Below are positions 25,608 through 34,915 of a stretch of DNA of 64,000 bases, in pieces (positions within the stretch are counted from its first letter, which is position 1; each line of letters opens with the position of its first letter). A model generated the notes under the pieces. That model saw nothing but the letters and a program-made list of their open reading frames with translations. It did not search any database and was not told the DNA's origin. The stretch spans positions 265,294-329,293 of the forward strand of contig NZ_BSTD01000005.1 in assembly GCF_030269325.1 (NCBI RefSeq), given 5' to 3'. This DNA comes from Amycolatopsis sp. NBRC 101858. Its GTDB lineage: Bacteria; Actinomycetota; Actinomycetes; Mycobacteriales; Pseudonocardiaceae. The translations under genes were made by a program, and so were the position numbers.

Positions 25608-26118
25608 TCCCGTCAAGGGCTTCGGCGTCACCTTCGGGATGATGTTCAAGAAGGTCGCCACCGAGGAGTACCCCGAGGCCGGCGCCCCCGCCGCCCCGCG
25701 GTACCACGGCCGGCACCAGCTGAACCGCCACCCGGACGGCCTCGAGAAGTGCGTCGGCTGCGAGCTGTGCGCGTGGGCGTGCCCGGCGGACGCGATCTTC
25801 GTCGAGGGCGGTGACAACACCGAGGAAGCCCGGTACTCCCCGGGCGAGCGGTACGGCGCGGACTACCAGATCAACTACCTGCGCTGCATCGGCTGCGGCC
25901 TCTGCATCGAGGCGTGCCCGACGCGGTCGCTGACGATGATCAACTTCTACGAGCTGGCCGACGACGACCGCCAGCGGCTGATCTACACGAAGGAAGACCT
26001 CCTCGCGCCGCTGCTGCCCGGCATGGAGCAGCCGCCGCACCCGATGCGGCTCGGCGAGAACGAGCAGGACTACTACGTGAACGGTCCGGAGCTGGCGCGT
26101 GGGGAGGCCCCGAAGTGA
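25594..26118 (+). CDS. nuoI: NADH-quinone oxidoreductase subunit I
   Basis: A 174-residue ferredoxin-like subunit that carries clusters N6a and N6b between NuoG and NuoB. Two complete [4Fe-4S] motifs are present: CVGCELCAWACPADAI and CIGCGLCIEACPTRSL. The start is ATG 25594 with GGAGCG upstream, inside the nuoH 3' end. The stop overlaps the nuoJ GTG. Confidence 0.97.
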   Translation: MGFLDPVKGFGVTFGMMFKKVATEEYPEAGAPAAPRYHGRHQLNRHPDGLEKCVGCELCAWACPADAIFVEGGDNTEEARYSPGERYGADYQINYLRCIGCGLCIEACPTRSLTMINFYELADDDRQRLIYTKEDLLAPLLPGMEQPPHPMRLGENEQDYYVNGPELARGEAPK

Positions 26119-26975
26119 TCTCCGCACTTCTGGCCCAGGCCCCGACCGGCGCCGCCGCGGGCGTGACGACCGGCGAGGCGATCGCGTTCTGGATCCTCGG
26201 CCCGCTCTCGCTGCTCGGCGGCCTCGGCATGATCTTCTCCCGCAACGCCGTCCACTCGGCGTTGTGGCTGGTGCTCACGATGCTGAGCCTGGGCGCGCTG
26301 TACATGATCCAGTCGGCGCCGTTCCTGGGCTTCACGCAGATCATCGTCTACACCGGCGCGATCATGATGCTGTTCCTGTTCGTGCTGATGCTGGTCGGCC
26401 GCGAGAGCTCCGACTCGGTCGTCGAGGTCCTGCGTGGACAGCGGCTCGCCGCCACCGTGCTCGGCATCGGGATGGCCGCGCTGCTGGCCACCGGCATCTA
26501 CCGGGCGCTGGCGAACGTCACCCCGGCCACGCCGCTCGACTCGACGACATCGGCCGGCGGCGGGCCCAAGGGCCTCGGCAAGCTGATCTTCACCGACTAC
26601 CTGTTCCCGTTCGAGCTGACGTCGGCGCTGCTCATCACCGCCGCGGTCGGCGCGATGGTGCTGGCCTTCACCGACCGGCACGGCAAGGGCGGCAAGCAGA
26701 CGCAGAAGGAACTGGTCGTCGCCCGCTTCCGCGGTGAGCACGACCGGCCTTCGCCGCTGCCCGGCCCGGGTGTCTTCGCCACCGCCAACTCGGTGGCGAC
26801 GCCGGCGCTGCTGCCCGACGGTTCGGTCGCCCCGGAGTCGCTCTCGGCGATCATCGAGTCCACCTCGGCGATCGAGCTGGCGAAGGAACGCAAGCTCGTG
26901 TCGGACGACGTCGAGCACCCGGACGCGCACGCACTGGTCGGCTCCGAGGGTGCTTCGGAAGGGGAGAAGGAATGA
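26115..26975 (+). CDS. nuoJ: NADH-quinone oxidoreductase subunit J
   Basis: A 286-residue membrane subunit starting at GTG 26115. Five hydrophobic helices include the conserved region FTQIIVYTGAIMMLFLFVLML. The protein is about 100 residues longer than the E. coli form: after the last helix comes a hydrophilic tail (KQTQKELVVARFRGEHDRP to SEGASEGEKE). A longer NuoJ is usual in actinobacteria. Its last four bases overlap nuoK. Confidence 0.95.
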   Translation: MISALLAQAPTGAAAGVTTGEAIAFWILGPLSLLGGLGMIFSRNAVHSALWLVLTMLSLGALYMIQSAPFLGFTQIIVYTGAIMMLFLFVLMLVGRESSDSVVEVLRGQRLAATVLGIGMAALLATGIYRALANVTPATPLDSTTSAGGGPKGLGKLIFTDYLFPFELTSALLITAAVGAMVLAFTDRHGKGGKQTQKELVVARFRGEHDRPSPLPGPGVFATANSVATPALLPDGSVAPESLSAIIESTSAIELAKERKLVSDDVEHPDAHALVGSEGASEGEKE

Positions 26976-27271
26976 CCCCGACGTACTACCTGCTGCTGTC
27001 GGCGCTGCTGTTCGCGCTCGGCGCGGTCGGCGTGCTGGTGCGGCGCAACGCGATCGTCGTGTTCATGTGCATCGAGCTGATGCTCAACGCCGTGAACCTG
27101 TCGCTGGTCACGTTCGCCCGGATCAACGGCGGGCTCGACGGCCAGATCATGGCGTTCTTCGTCATGGTCGTCGCGGCCGCCGAGGTCGTGGTCGGCCTGG
27201 CGATCATCATGGCCATCTTCCGCACCCGGCGCTCGGCTTCGGTCGACGACACCAACCTGCTGAAGTACTAG
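26972..27271 (+). CDS. nuoK: NADH-quinone oxidoreductase subunit K
   Basis: A 99-residue antiporter-related membrane subunit (MrpC-like) with three transmembrane helices. The two buried glutamates needed for proton transfer are visible in VFMCIELMLNAVNL and AAAEVVVGLAIIMAIF. The gap to nuoL is 10 bases. Confidence 0.97.
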   Translation: MTPTYYLLLSALLFALGAVGVLVRRNAIVVFMCIELMLNAVNLSLVTFARINGGLDGQIMAFFVMVVAAAEVVVGLAIIMAIFRTRRSASVDDTNLLKY

Positions 27272-27281
27272 GAGACACCGA

Positions 27282-29183
27282 GTGACCGCATCATCGTGGC
27301 TGCTGGTGGCCCTCCCTGCCGTCGGCGCGCTCGTCCTGCTGCTCATGGGCAAGCGCGCGAAGGCCTGGGGGCATCTGCTCGGCTGTGCCACCGTCACCCT
27401 CGCCTTCGTCTACGGGCTGATCCTGTTCTTCACCGCCGACACGGGCACCACGACCGACACCAAGGTCTATTCGTGGATTCCGGTCGGCCAGCTGCAGGTG
27501 GACTTCGGGCTGCGGATCGACGCGCTGTCGCTGACGTTCGTGCTGCTCATCACCGGCGTCGGCATGCTGATCCACTACTACTCGATCGGCTACATGGCCG
27601 ACGACGAAGGCCGGTACCGCTTCTTCGCGTACCTGAACCTCTTCGTCGCGTCGATGCTGATCCTGGTGCTGGGCAACAGCTTCGTGACGCTGTACCTCGG
27701 CTGGGAAGGCGTGGGTCTCGCGTCCTACCTGCTCATCGGCTGGTACCAGGGCCGCCCGTCCGCCGCGACCGCGGCGAAGAAGGCGTTCCTGATGAACCGC
27801 GTCGGTGACGTCGGGCTCGCGCTGGCGATCTTCATCATGTTCAAGTACGCGGGCTCGACCGGCTACGCGCAGGTCTTCCAGGCGGTCGCGGACGGCAAGT
27901 TCTCGCCGGCGGCGATCACCGCGATGGCGATCCTGCTCCTGCTGGGCGCCTGCGGTAAGTCCGGCCAGTTCCCGCTCCAGGCCTGGCTCCCGGACGCGAT
28001 GGAGGGCCCGACCCCGGTGTCGGCCCTGATCCACGCGGCAACGATGGTCACGGCCGGTGTCTACCTGGTGGCCCGCTCGAAGGACATCTTCAACGCCACC
28101 GAGGACGGCAGGCTGATCGTCACGCTCGTCGGCACGGTGACGCTGCTGCTCGGGTGCATCATCGGCTGCGCGTACGACGACATCAAGAAGGTCCTCGCGT
28201 ACTCCACGGTCAGCCAGATCGGCTACATGATGCTGGCGGTCGGGCTCGGGCCCATCGCGTACGCGCTGGGCATCATGCACCTGGTCGCGCACGGCTTCTT
28301 CAAGGCCGGGCTGTTCCTCGGGGCCGGGTCGGTCATGCACGGCATGAACGACGAGGTCGACATGCGGAAGTTCGGCGGCCTGCGCAAGAAGATGCCGATC
28401 ACCTTCATCACCTTCGGCCTCGGCTACCTGGCCCTGATCGGCATCCCGCCGCTGTCGGGCTTCTTCACCAAGGACGCGATCATCGAAGCGGCGTTCGGCC
28501 AGGGCGGCTGGCGCGGCTGGGTGATGGGCGGCGCCGCGCTGCTGGGCGCCGGGCTCACCGCGTTCTACATGACGCGCTTGATGGTGATGACGTTCTTCGG
28601 CAAGGAGCGCTGGAAGGACATCAAGTCCTCCGACGGCCGGGACTTCCATCCCCACGAGTCCAAGGCGATCATGTGGATCCCGATGGCGGTGCTGGCGGTC
28701 GGTTCGGTCGGCGCCGGTGCGTTCTTCGCCCTCGGCGACCGTTTCGCCGAGTGGCTGACTCCCTCGGTCGGCAAGCTCGAGGAAGCCCACCACGCGCCGT
28801 TCGACGCCTGGGTGATCTCCGTCGCCGCGATCGTGTTCTCGGTGCTGGGCGTGCTGATCGCGTACCTGATCTTCCGCCGTGACATCCCGGTCGAGCAGCC
28901 GCAGCGGGTCTCGTTCGTCACCCGCGCGGCGCGCAAGGACCTCTACGGCAACGTCCTCAACGAGACGCTGGTCGCCCGTCCGGGCACCTGGCTCTCGCGG
29001 GCGCTGGTGTTCGTCGACAACCGCGGCGTCGACGGCGCGGTCAACGGCCTGGCCGCCTCCCTCGGCGGCGGCTCCGGCCGGCTGAGGCGGCTCCAGACCG
29101 GCTTCGTCCGGTCCTACGCGCTCTCGATGCTGGGCGGCGCGTTCCTGCTTCTGGCGGCTCTCCTGCTGGTGAGGTTCTCCTGA
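27282..29183 (+). CDS. nuoL: NADH-quinone oxidoreductase subunit L
   Basis: The 633-residue distal antiporter-like proton-pumping subunit. Conserved elements include YLGWEGVGLASYLLIGWY with its key Glu, LPDAMEGPTPVSALIHAATM, and LAYSTVSQIGYMMLAVGLG. The long lateral helix and final anchor helix account for the C-terminal 120 residues. It starts at GTG 27282 and its stop shares a base with nuoM. Confidence 0.97.
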   Translation: MTASSWLLVALPAVGALVLLLMGKRAKAWGHLLGCATVTLAFVYGLILFFTADTGTTTDTKVYSWIPVGQLQVDFGLRIDALSLTFVLLITGVGMLIHYYSIGYMADDEGRYRFFAYLNLFVASMLILVLGNSFVTLYLGWEGVGLASYLLIGWYQGRPSAATAAKKAFLMNRVGDVGLALAIFIMFKYAGSTGYAQVFQAVADGKFSPAAITAMAILLLLGACGKSGQFPLQAWLPDAMEGPTPVSALIHAATMVTAGVYLVARSKDIFNATEDGRLIVTLVGTVTLLLGCIIGCAYDDIKKVLAYSTVSQIGYMMLAVGLGPIAYALGIMHLVAHGFFKAGLFLGAGSVMHGMNDEVDMRKFGGLRKKMPITFITFGLGYLALIGIPPLSGFFTKDAIIEAAFGQGGWRGWVMGGAALLGAGLTAFYMTRLMVMTFFGKERWKDIKSSDGRDFHPHESKAIMWIPMAVLAVGSVGAGAFFALGDRFAEWLTPSVGKLEEAHHAPFDAWVISVAAIVFSVLGVLIAYLIFRRDIPVEQPQRVSFVTRAARKDLYGNVLNETLVARPGTWLSRALVFVDNRGVDGAVNGLAASLGGGSGRLRRLQTGFVRSYALSMLGGAFLLLAALLLVRFS

Positions 29184-30733
29184 TGACCTGGTTGCTCATC
29201 CTCATCCTGGTGCCGCTCGCCGGTTCCCTGGTGCTGGCGTTCCTCAAGGGGAACGACCGCGCCGCGGTGCTGGCCGCGCTGGGGTTCTCGATCCTCGAGT
29301 TCCTGCTCGTGATCCCGTTCTGGGCGAGCTACTCGCCGTCCGGCGCGCGGCTGCAGCAGACGTCGAGCTTCGACTGGATCCCGAGTTTCGGCGTGCACAT
29401 CGCGTTCGGCACGGACGGCATCTCGCTGATCATGATCGCGGTGATCGCGCTGCTGGTGCCGATCGTCGTCGGCGGGCTCGGCACGCTGGACAAGCTGCCG
29501 CCGGGCCGCAGCGCGGGCGGGTTCCTCTCGCTGATCCTGCTGCAGGAAGCGCTCACGATCGGCGTGTTCGCCGCGACCGACGTCTTCCTGTTCTACGTGC
29601 TGTTCGAGATCATGCTGATCCCGATGTACTTCCTGATCGGCGGCTACGGCGGCGGGAACCGGCAGTACGCGGCGGTCAAGTTCTTCCTCTACTCGTTCCT
29701 CGGCGGCCTGATCATGCTGGCCTCGGCGATCGGGGCGTACTCGCTGGCGTCGGACAAGCTAGGCAAGGGCACGTTCGACTGGGCCACTCTCGTCACGGTC
29801 GTCCGTGACGCCCCGCTGTCCACGCAGATCTGGCTGTTCCTCGGGTTCTTCCTGGCGTTCGCGATCAAGGCGCCGCTGGTGCCGTTCCACACCTGGCTGC
29901 CGGACGCGGCGGGGGAGGCGCCCATCGGCGTCGCCGTCCTGCTGGTCGGCGTGCTGGACAAGGTCGGCACGTTCGGGTTCCTGCGCTACTGCCTGCCGAT
30001 GTTCCCGGACGCGAGCAAGACGCTGGCGCCGCTGGTGCTGGTGCTCTCGGTGATCGGTGTCCTCTACGGATCGATCCTCGCGGCCGGCCAGCGGGACATG
30101 AAGCGGTTCATCGCCTACGTCTCGATCGCGCACTTCGGCTTCATCTCGCTCGGCATCTTCGCGTTCAACGAGCAGGCGATGGTCGGCTCGGCGACGTACA
30201 TGCTGAACCACAGCATCGCCACCGGCATGCTGATCGTGGTGATCGGCCTGGTGATCGCGCGCGGCGGGTCTTCGAAGATCTCCGACTACGGCGGCATGGC
30301 GAAGGTGACGCCGCTGCTGGCGGGCCTGTTCCTGCTCGCCGGCCTGTCCACGCTTTCGCTGCCGGGCACCAACTCGTTCGTCTCCGAGTTCCTGGTGCTC
30401 ATCGGGGCGTTCGTGGACCAGCCGGTGTACACGATCCTCGCCACGGTGGGCATGGTCCTCGCCGCGGCGTACGTCCTGTGGCTCTACCAGCGCGTCATGC
30501 AGGGGCCGGTCCGCGGAGACGCCCTGGTGGGCGTCGGCGGCGGCCCCGGCACCGCGATGGCGCCGGAGCTGGGCGCGAAGAAGGCCATCCGGGACCTGAG
30601 CGGCCGTGAGATCGCGATCCTGGCGCCGCTGGTCGTGCTGGTCCTCTTCCTCGGCTTCTACCCGAAGCCGGTGCTCGACACAGTCACCCCGACGGTGCAG
30701 CAGACGCTGTCCGCGGTCCAGGGAGGCAAGTAA
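29183..30733 (+). CDS. nuoM: NADH-quinone oxidoreductase subunit M
   Basis: A 516-residue antiporter-like pump subunit with about 14 helices. The essential Glu lies in FYVLFEIMLIPMYFLIGGYG. LVPFHTWLPDAAGEAPIGVA and YVSIAHFGFISLGIF are the canonical proton-channel segments. The start overlaps the nuoL stop by one base. Confidence 0.97.
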   Translation: MTWLLILILVPLAGSLVLAFLKGNDRAAVLAALGFSILEFLLVIPFWASYSPSGARLQQTSSFDWIPSFGVHIAFGTDGISLIMIAVIALLVPIVVGGLGTLDKLPPGRSAGGFLSLILLQEALTIGVFAATDVFLFYVLFEIMLIPMYFLIGGYGGGNRQYAAVKFFLYSFLGGLIMLASAIGAYSLASDKLGKGTFDWATLVTVVRDAPLSTQIWLFLGFFLAFAIKAPLVPFHTWLPDAAGEAPIGVAVLLVGVLDKVGTFGFLRYCLPMFPDASKTLAPLVLVLSVIGVLYGSILAAGQRDMKRFIAYVSIAHFGFISLGIFAFNEQAMVGSATYMLNHSIATGMLIVVIGLVIARGGSSKISDYGGMAKVTPLLAGLFLLAGLSTLSLPGTNSFVSEFLVLIGAFVDQPVYTILATVGMVLAAAYVLWLYQRVMQGPVRGDALVGVGGGPGTAMAPELGAKKAIRDLSGREIAILAPLVVLVLFLGFYPKPVLDTVTPTVQQTLSAVQGGK

Positions 30734-30735
30734 TC

Positions 30736-32307
30736 GTGCTCGACATCCTCCTGACCCAGGCGCCGGAGCCGCCGATCGCGACGCCGTCGATCGACTACCC
30801 GGCCGTCCTGCCGATGCTGATCGTCTTCGGCGCGGCGTGCGTCAGCGTGCTGGTCGAGGCGTTCGCCGCGAAGCGCTCGCGCTTCGGCCTGCAGGTCGGG
30901 CTGAGCCTGGCGGCCATCGTCGCGGCCGGCGTCAGCCTGTTCCTCTACGCGACCGGTGACGCGCCCGCGGGCGGCGTGAAGACGTTCAGCGGCGCGATCT
31001 CGATCGACAAGCCGGCGCTGTTCCTCTGGGGCACGCTGCTGGCCCTGGCGGTCGGCGCGGTGCTGCTGATCTCCGACCGCGTGGTCGAGCCGGGCGGCGC
31101 GCTGGTCGCGCAGGCCGGCATCCGCCCGGGCACGGTCCAGGACCGCGCGCAGACGGCGACGGTCATGCAGACCGAGGTGTTCCCGCTCACGCTGTTCGCG
31201 CTCGGCGGCATGATGGCGTTCTGCGCGTCGAACGACCTGCTGACGATGTTCATCGCGCTGGAAGTGCTTTCGCTGCCGCTGTACCTGATGTGCGGCCTGG
31301 CCCGGCGTCGCCGGCTCCTGTCGCAGGAAGCGGCGGTCAAGTACTTCCTGCTGGGCGCGTTCTCCTCGGCGTTCTTCCTTTATGGACTCGCGCTGCTGTA
31401 CGGCTACGCGAACTCCGTGAAGCTGGCGGACATCGCGGCCGCGGCGGCGGGTTCGGACCGGTCGGACACGCTGTTGTTCGCGGGCCTCGGCCTGCTGGTG
31501 GTGGGCCTGCTGTTCAAGGGGTCGGTCGGCCCGTTCCACACGTGGACCCCGGACGTGTACCAGGGAGCCCCGACGCCGGTGACGGCGTTCATGGCGGCGT
31601 GCACGAAGGTCGCGGCGTTCGGCGGGATCCTGCGGGTGCTGTCGGTGGCGTTCGGCTCGACGAGCTGGGAGTGGCGCGGTGTCCTCTGGGCCGTCGCGAT
31701 CATCTCGATGGTGATCGGCGCGGTGCTGGGCCTCACGCAGACGGACGTCAAGCGCATGATCGCGTACTCGTCGATCGCGCACGCGGGCTTCCTGCTGATC
31801 GGCGCGATCGCGATGACTCGCGATGGCCTGTCCAGCACGCTGTTCTACCTGCTGGCGTACGGCTTCACGACGCTGGCGGCGTTCGGCGTGATCAGCCTGG
31901 TGCGTGATTCCTCGGGTGAGGCAACGCACCTCTCGGCGTGGGCCGGGCTGGCGAAGCGGTCGCCGCTCGTGGCCGGGGTCTTCACGTTCTTGCTGCTGGC
32001 GCTGGCGGGGATCCCGTTGACGTCCGGGTTCGTGGGCAAGTTCGTGGTGTTCTCGGCGGCGCTGTCGGACGGGATGGCCCCGCTGGTGGTGGTGGCCCTG
32101 GTGTTCAGCGCGGTGGCGGCGTTCTTCTACCTGCGGGTGATCGTGCTGATGTACTTCTCCGAGCCGGCGGCCGACGGCCCGTCGGTCTCGGTCCCGGGCT
32201 TCGGCACGGGAGCGGCGATCTTCCTGGGCACGGCGGTGACGCTGATCCTCGGCCTGGTCCCGGCGTTCGCGCTGAGCTGGGCCGGCGCGGGCGGTTTCGC
32301 TTCCTGA
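30736..32307 (+). CDS. nuoN: NADH-quinone oxidoreductase subunit N
   Basis: The 523-residue antiporter-like pump subunit closest to the quinone arm and last gene of the operon. Conserved segments are ALEVLSLPLYLMCGLARR, GPFHTWTPDVYQGAPTPVTA and IAYSSIAHAGFLLIGA. About 14 hydrophobic helices are apparent. It starts at GTG 30736 two bases after nuoM, and a terminator hairpin begins 12 bases after its stop. Confidence 0.97.
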   Translation: MLDILLTQAPEPPIATPSIDYPAVLPMLIVFGAACVSVLVEAFAAKRSRFGLQVGLSLAAIVAAGVSLFLYATGDAPAGGVKTFSGAISIDKPALFLWGTLLALAVGAVLLISDRVVEPGGALVAQAGIRPGTVQDRAQTATVMQTEVFPLTLFALGGMMAFCASNDLLTMFIALEVLSLPLYLMCGLARRRRLLSQEAAVKYFLLGAFSSAFFLYGLALLYGYANSVKLADIAAAAAGSDRSDTLLFAGLGLLVVGLLFKGSVGPFHTWTPDVYQGAPTPVTAFMAACTKVAAFGGILRVLSVAFGSTSWEWRGVLWAVAIISMVIGAVLGLTQTDVKRMIAYSSIAHAGFLLIGAIAMTRDGLSSTLFYLLAYGFTTLAAFGVISLVRDSSGEATHLSAWAGLAKRSPLVAGVFTFLLLALAGIPLTSGFVGKFVVFSAALSDGMAPLVVVALVFSAVAAFFYLRVIVLMYFSEPAADGPSVSVPGFGTGAAIFLGTAVTLILGLVPAFALSWAGAGGFAS

Positions 32308-32319
32308 GTCCGGTTCTTC

Positions 32320-32356
32320 AGGCCGCCACTCCCTTTGTCAGGGGGTGGCGGCCTTT
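32320..32356 (+). terminator. Terminator after the nuo operon
   Basis: The stem AGGCCGCCACTCCC pairs with GGGGGTGGCGGCCT (one G-T pair) around a seven-base loop, followed by TTAGTTTG. The right arm overlaps the stop and last codons of the convergent EspG-like gene, so one hairpin serves the junction of two converging units. Confidence 0.8.
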
Positions 32357-33033
32357 AGTTTGTGGCCGAGTTGTTTCGGATCACCGGGCAGGACGCTGAT
32401 GTAGCCGTCGGCGAGGGCGATCCCGACACGTCCGGCTTCGACGTCCAGGTAGTTGACGGTCGTGGTCCCGGCGTAGAGCTGCCCGATGCCGAAGTGGGGC
32501 TGCTGGAAGAGGGCGTCGAGCTCCTGCGCTTCCCGGCTGCGGGCGGGGGCGTCGTCGAAGATGTCGCTTTCTTCCTGCGGTTTGAAGTCATCCTGGGGAA
32601 GCGAGAAGGGCTTGATCGGCGCGCTTCGCCACGGTGGCAGCCGTGCGACCAGGGCGTCGGCGGGGTGGGTGTCGGGGGAGACACCGGCGAGTTCGACCGT
32701 TTCACCCCGGCAGACAACGCTGACAGCGGTCCGACTCCGGGCGGCGACGAGGATGCCGATCTGGCTTTCGGTGTCGCGGGCGTAGGCGTAGAACTCGTTC
32801 GCCGGGCGGTCGATGAGGTGCAGGACGTCTTCGAATTCGGGCGTGAAGCCGTCGCCTTGGGTGAAGCCGTAGTGGCTGAGTTCTTCGAAGGCTTCGCGAT
32901 CGACGGCGTTCTTGGCCGACGGCGGGATGTACCGGAGTCCCTGCGCGAAGACCGGGTGCGGGTCGCCGCAGCCGACGTTGCGCAGGGCGGTGAGCAGGGT
33001 GTTCAGGGTGAGTTCGGCGTTGAGCATGGTCAC
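32338..33033 (-). CDS. ESX secretion-associated protein EspG family
   Basis: A 231-residue protein resembling EspG, the cytosolic chaperone that binds PE/PPE-type substrates of type VII secretion. Supporting segments are the opening LNAELTLNTLLTALRNVG, the middle block EFYAYARDTESQIGILVAAR with VSVVCRGETVELAGVSPD, and the C-terminal IGQLYAGTTTVNYLDVEAGR. It directly follows the PPE-like gene, overlapping its stop by four bases. That is the expected pairing of chaperone and client. Confidence 0.72.
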   Translation of the reverse strand: MTMLNAELTLNTLLTALRNVGCGDPHPVFAQGLRYIPPSAKNAVDREAFEELSHYGFTQGDGFTPEFEDVLHLIDRPANEFYAYARDTESQIGILVAARSRTAVSVVCRGETVELAGVSPDTHPADALVARLPPWRSAPIKPFSLPQDDFKPQEESDIFDDAPARSREAQELDALFQQPHFGIGQLYAGTTTVNYLDVEAGRVGIALADGYISVLPGDPKQLGHKLKAATP

Positions 33034-34298
33034 TGGTTCTTGGGCCGGTTCTCGCCGATCACCGGAGGCATCGGCTTTTCGATGAACCCGCCGAAGGTTT
33101 CGTCGGGGTCGGGGTTGCGCAGGTAGGCGGCGGACTTCTTTTCTTTGTCTTCTTCTTTGCCACCACGGCCGTTGGCGGGGGCGCCCATGGGCATACCGTT
33201 GGCACCGCGAGCGCCGGGTGTGCCACGGGTGGCGCCGCCGAGTCGCTCTTCCGGCATGCGGGAGCCGGTGCTCACTCCGGGGGATCGCATGGTTGAGCCT
33301 GGTGTTGCTCCTGAGCCTGTTCCTGCGCCTGTTCCTGTTCCTGTTCCCGGGCGGTAGCCGGTGCCTGTTCCGGGGTTGGTTCCGTAGCCACCGGTGCCGG
33401 GCCCGAAGCCGCCGCCGGAGTAGCCCCCGGTACCGGGTCCGAAGGCGTTCCCGCCGGATTCGCCGCCGAACTGCCCGGTGGGCCCGAACTGATACTCACC
33501 TTGAGCGGCGGGAGGCATGACGGGCTTGGGGACGTAGCTGTTGGCGTGGGTGCTGTCCGGGTTGCTGGGTTGTTGAACCTGGTTCTGGACCTGATTTTGG
33601 TTCTGGAACTGGTTTTGCGTTTGGTTCTGGTTTTGAACCTGGCTCTGTCCGGGTTGCACAGTCTGCCGACTTTGCTGCGCGGGAACTTGCGGCTTCCGAG
33701 CCCATTCACCGGTATCGGTGGGGCCAGCCTTACGCCCGGCGTCATCCCGCGAAGTGGTCATGCCAACGGGCGCCCCGGAACCGGCAAGCTGAGCGTACTG
33801 CGCGGGCATCTGCCCACCATTGGTGCCACTGGCGGAGTGATAGGCGCTGAAGGCATCGATATTGGCCTGGCTATCAGCCTGCCAGCCGGCAACTTTGGTG
33901 GTGTAGGAGCCGAGGCCGTCCCCATTGATGGCATGAAGAACATCGACAGGAGTGATCTCGGGAGGCTGAGGGGCAACGGGTTTGACGGAGTTCTTGGCAG
34001 TCCCAAAGGCATCCATTTGAGCACCAACAGCAGTCCGAGCAGTCTCAAGATGAACAGCATCATCAGCGGCGGCTTGAACAAGGGGAAGGGTGGCATCAGC
34101 GGCAGAGTTCCCGGCGCCACCCTGCCAGCCGGACATGGTCTCGGCACGGAGGGAGCTGATCCGCTGAGCCCGCTCAACCATCCGAGTGGTCAGCTGGGTA
34201 GCACTGTCGTGCGCATCGGCCAGCGAACCGGTACCTTCACCGCCGGTGATCTGCTGAAATATTTCTGCCGCCGTCAAGGGTCCTTCTGCAGGCATCAT
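33030..34298 (-). CDS. PPE-like ESX substrate with Q/N-rich and Gly/Thr-rich tail
   Basis: A 422-residue protein. The ATG at 34298 overlaps the DUF3558 stop (ATGA), so it is preferred although the frame is open to 34442. Residues 1-170 are helical and PPE/WXG-like (AAEIFQQITGGEG, RAETMSGWQGGAGNSAAD), forming the predicted helical hairpin with a central SGWQGG turn. A low-complexity region follows, first Gln/Asn repeats (QVQNQNQTQNQF), then Gly/Thr/Pro repeats (GTGTGYRPGTGTGTG). A conserved-looking acidic C-terminus ends the protein (RNPDPDETFGGF). Codon use is visibly less GC-biased than in neighbours. It is probably exported by an ESX system encoded elsewhere. Confidence 0.72.
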   Translation of the reverse strand: MMPAEGPLTAAEIFQQITGGEGTGSLADAHDSATQLTTRMVERAQRISSLRAETMSGWQGGAGNSAADATLPLVQAAADDAVHLETARTAVGAQMDAFGTAKNSVKPVAPQPPEITPVDVLHAINGDGLGSYTTKVAGWQADSQANIDAFSAYHSASGTNGGQMPAQYAQLAGSGAPVGMTTSRDDAGRKAGPTDTGEWARKPQVPAQQSRQTVQPGQSQVQNQNQTQNQFQNQNQVQNQVQQPSNPDSTHANSYVPKPVMPPAAQGEYQFGPTGQFGGESGGNAFGPGTGGYSGGGFGPGTGGYGTNPGTGTGYRPGTGTGTGAGTGSGATPGSTMRSPGVSTGSRMPEERLGGATRGTPGARGANGMPMGAPANGRGGKEEDKEKKSAAYLRNPDPDETFGGFIEKPMPPVIGENRPKNQ

Positions 34299-34915
34299 TT
34301 TCCCCGCTTCAAAGAAGTCATCACTTTGGATGCGACAGTCTGGGCCGCTTGGCAGGGATCGATCTGTCCGATTTTTGTGCGAGACTGCGTAACCGTCAGG
34401 TCGACCGTAGAGCGGTCGCTCGTTCCGATAGCCAAGGAGCACACGCCCTCCGACCGGTAATCTGAGGTCCCATAGATGACCGCGGGATAGCCCTCGATCG
34501 GTCCCAGCGGCTCGAACAGCTTGTAGTTGGTCCCGCGTGCGCGGTAGACACCAGTCAGTCCGAGGTCATCGACCGTCGCGAAAATGACGTTGACGCTGGC
34601 CCCGGAACCGTCAGCTGGATCCCATCCGCAGGTCGGGCCCGCCGGCGCCTTTAGATCCGGTTTGGGAATCACCGAGCGACCGAAGACATCGTTGACCTGA
34701 GAATCGGTCAACGCGGAACACGGCTCAGAAGCAAAACGCGTTGTATCGATCGGGTTTTCGACCTTCGGTACGCCCGGACCGGGGACTTCCTGCCCCGTGC
34801 TTGGGGCCTCGGGCGAACTCGGCGTGTTCGCCGGAGACGCCGTACCTGACGTCTCGGGCGAACATGCCGAGAGAATCAACGACCCAACGCAAGCCAAAAG
34901 CAGGACGCGGCGCAC
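34295..34915 (-). CDS. DUF3558 family lipoprotein
   Basis: A 206-residue exported lipoprotein. The signal peptide MRRVLLLACVGSLILSAC has the lipobox LSAC with Cys 18, followed by a Ser/Thr/Pro linker. The domain carries the DUF3558 features: the N-terminal cysteine in FASEPCSALTDSQVNDVFG, and PTCGWDPADGSGASVNVIF with the paired GW. It starts at GTG 34915, overlapping the previous stop. DUF3558 lipoproteins often sit beside ESX-associated genes in Pseudonocardiaceae. Their role is not established. Confidence 0.8.
   Translation of the reverse strand: MRRVLLLACVGSLILSACSPETSGTASPANTPSSPEAPSTGQEVPGPGVPKVENPIDTTRFASEPCSALTDSQVNDVFGRSVIPKPDLKAPAGPTCGWDPADGSGASVNVIFATVDDLGLTGVYRARGTNYKLFEPLGPIEGYPAVIYGTSDYRSEGVCSLAIGTSDRSTVDLTVTQSRTKIGQIDPCQAAQTVASKVMTSLKRGK

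Noticed and set aside
34299..34442. Upstream extension of the PPE-like protein to 34442.
   Set aside because: It would lie wholly within the DUF3558 gene and lacks PPE character, while ATG 34298 gives the ATGA overlap seen across the operon.
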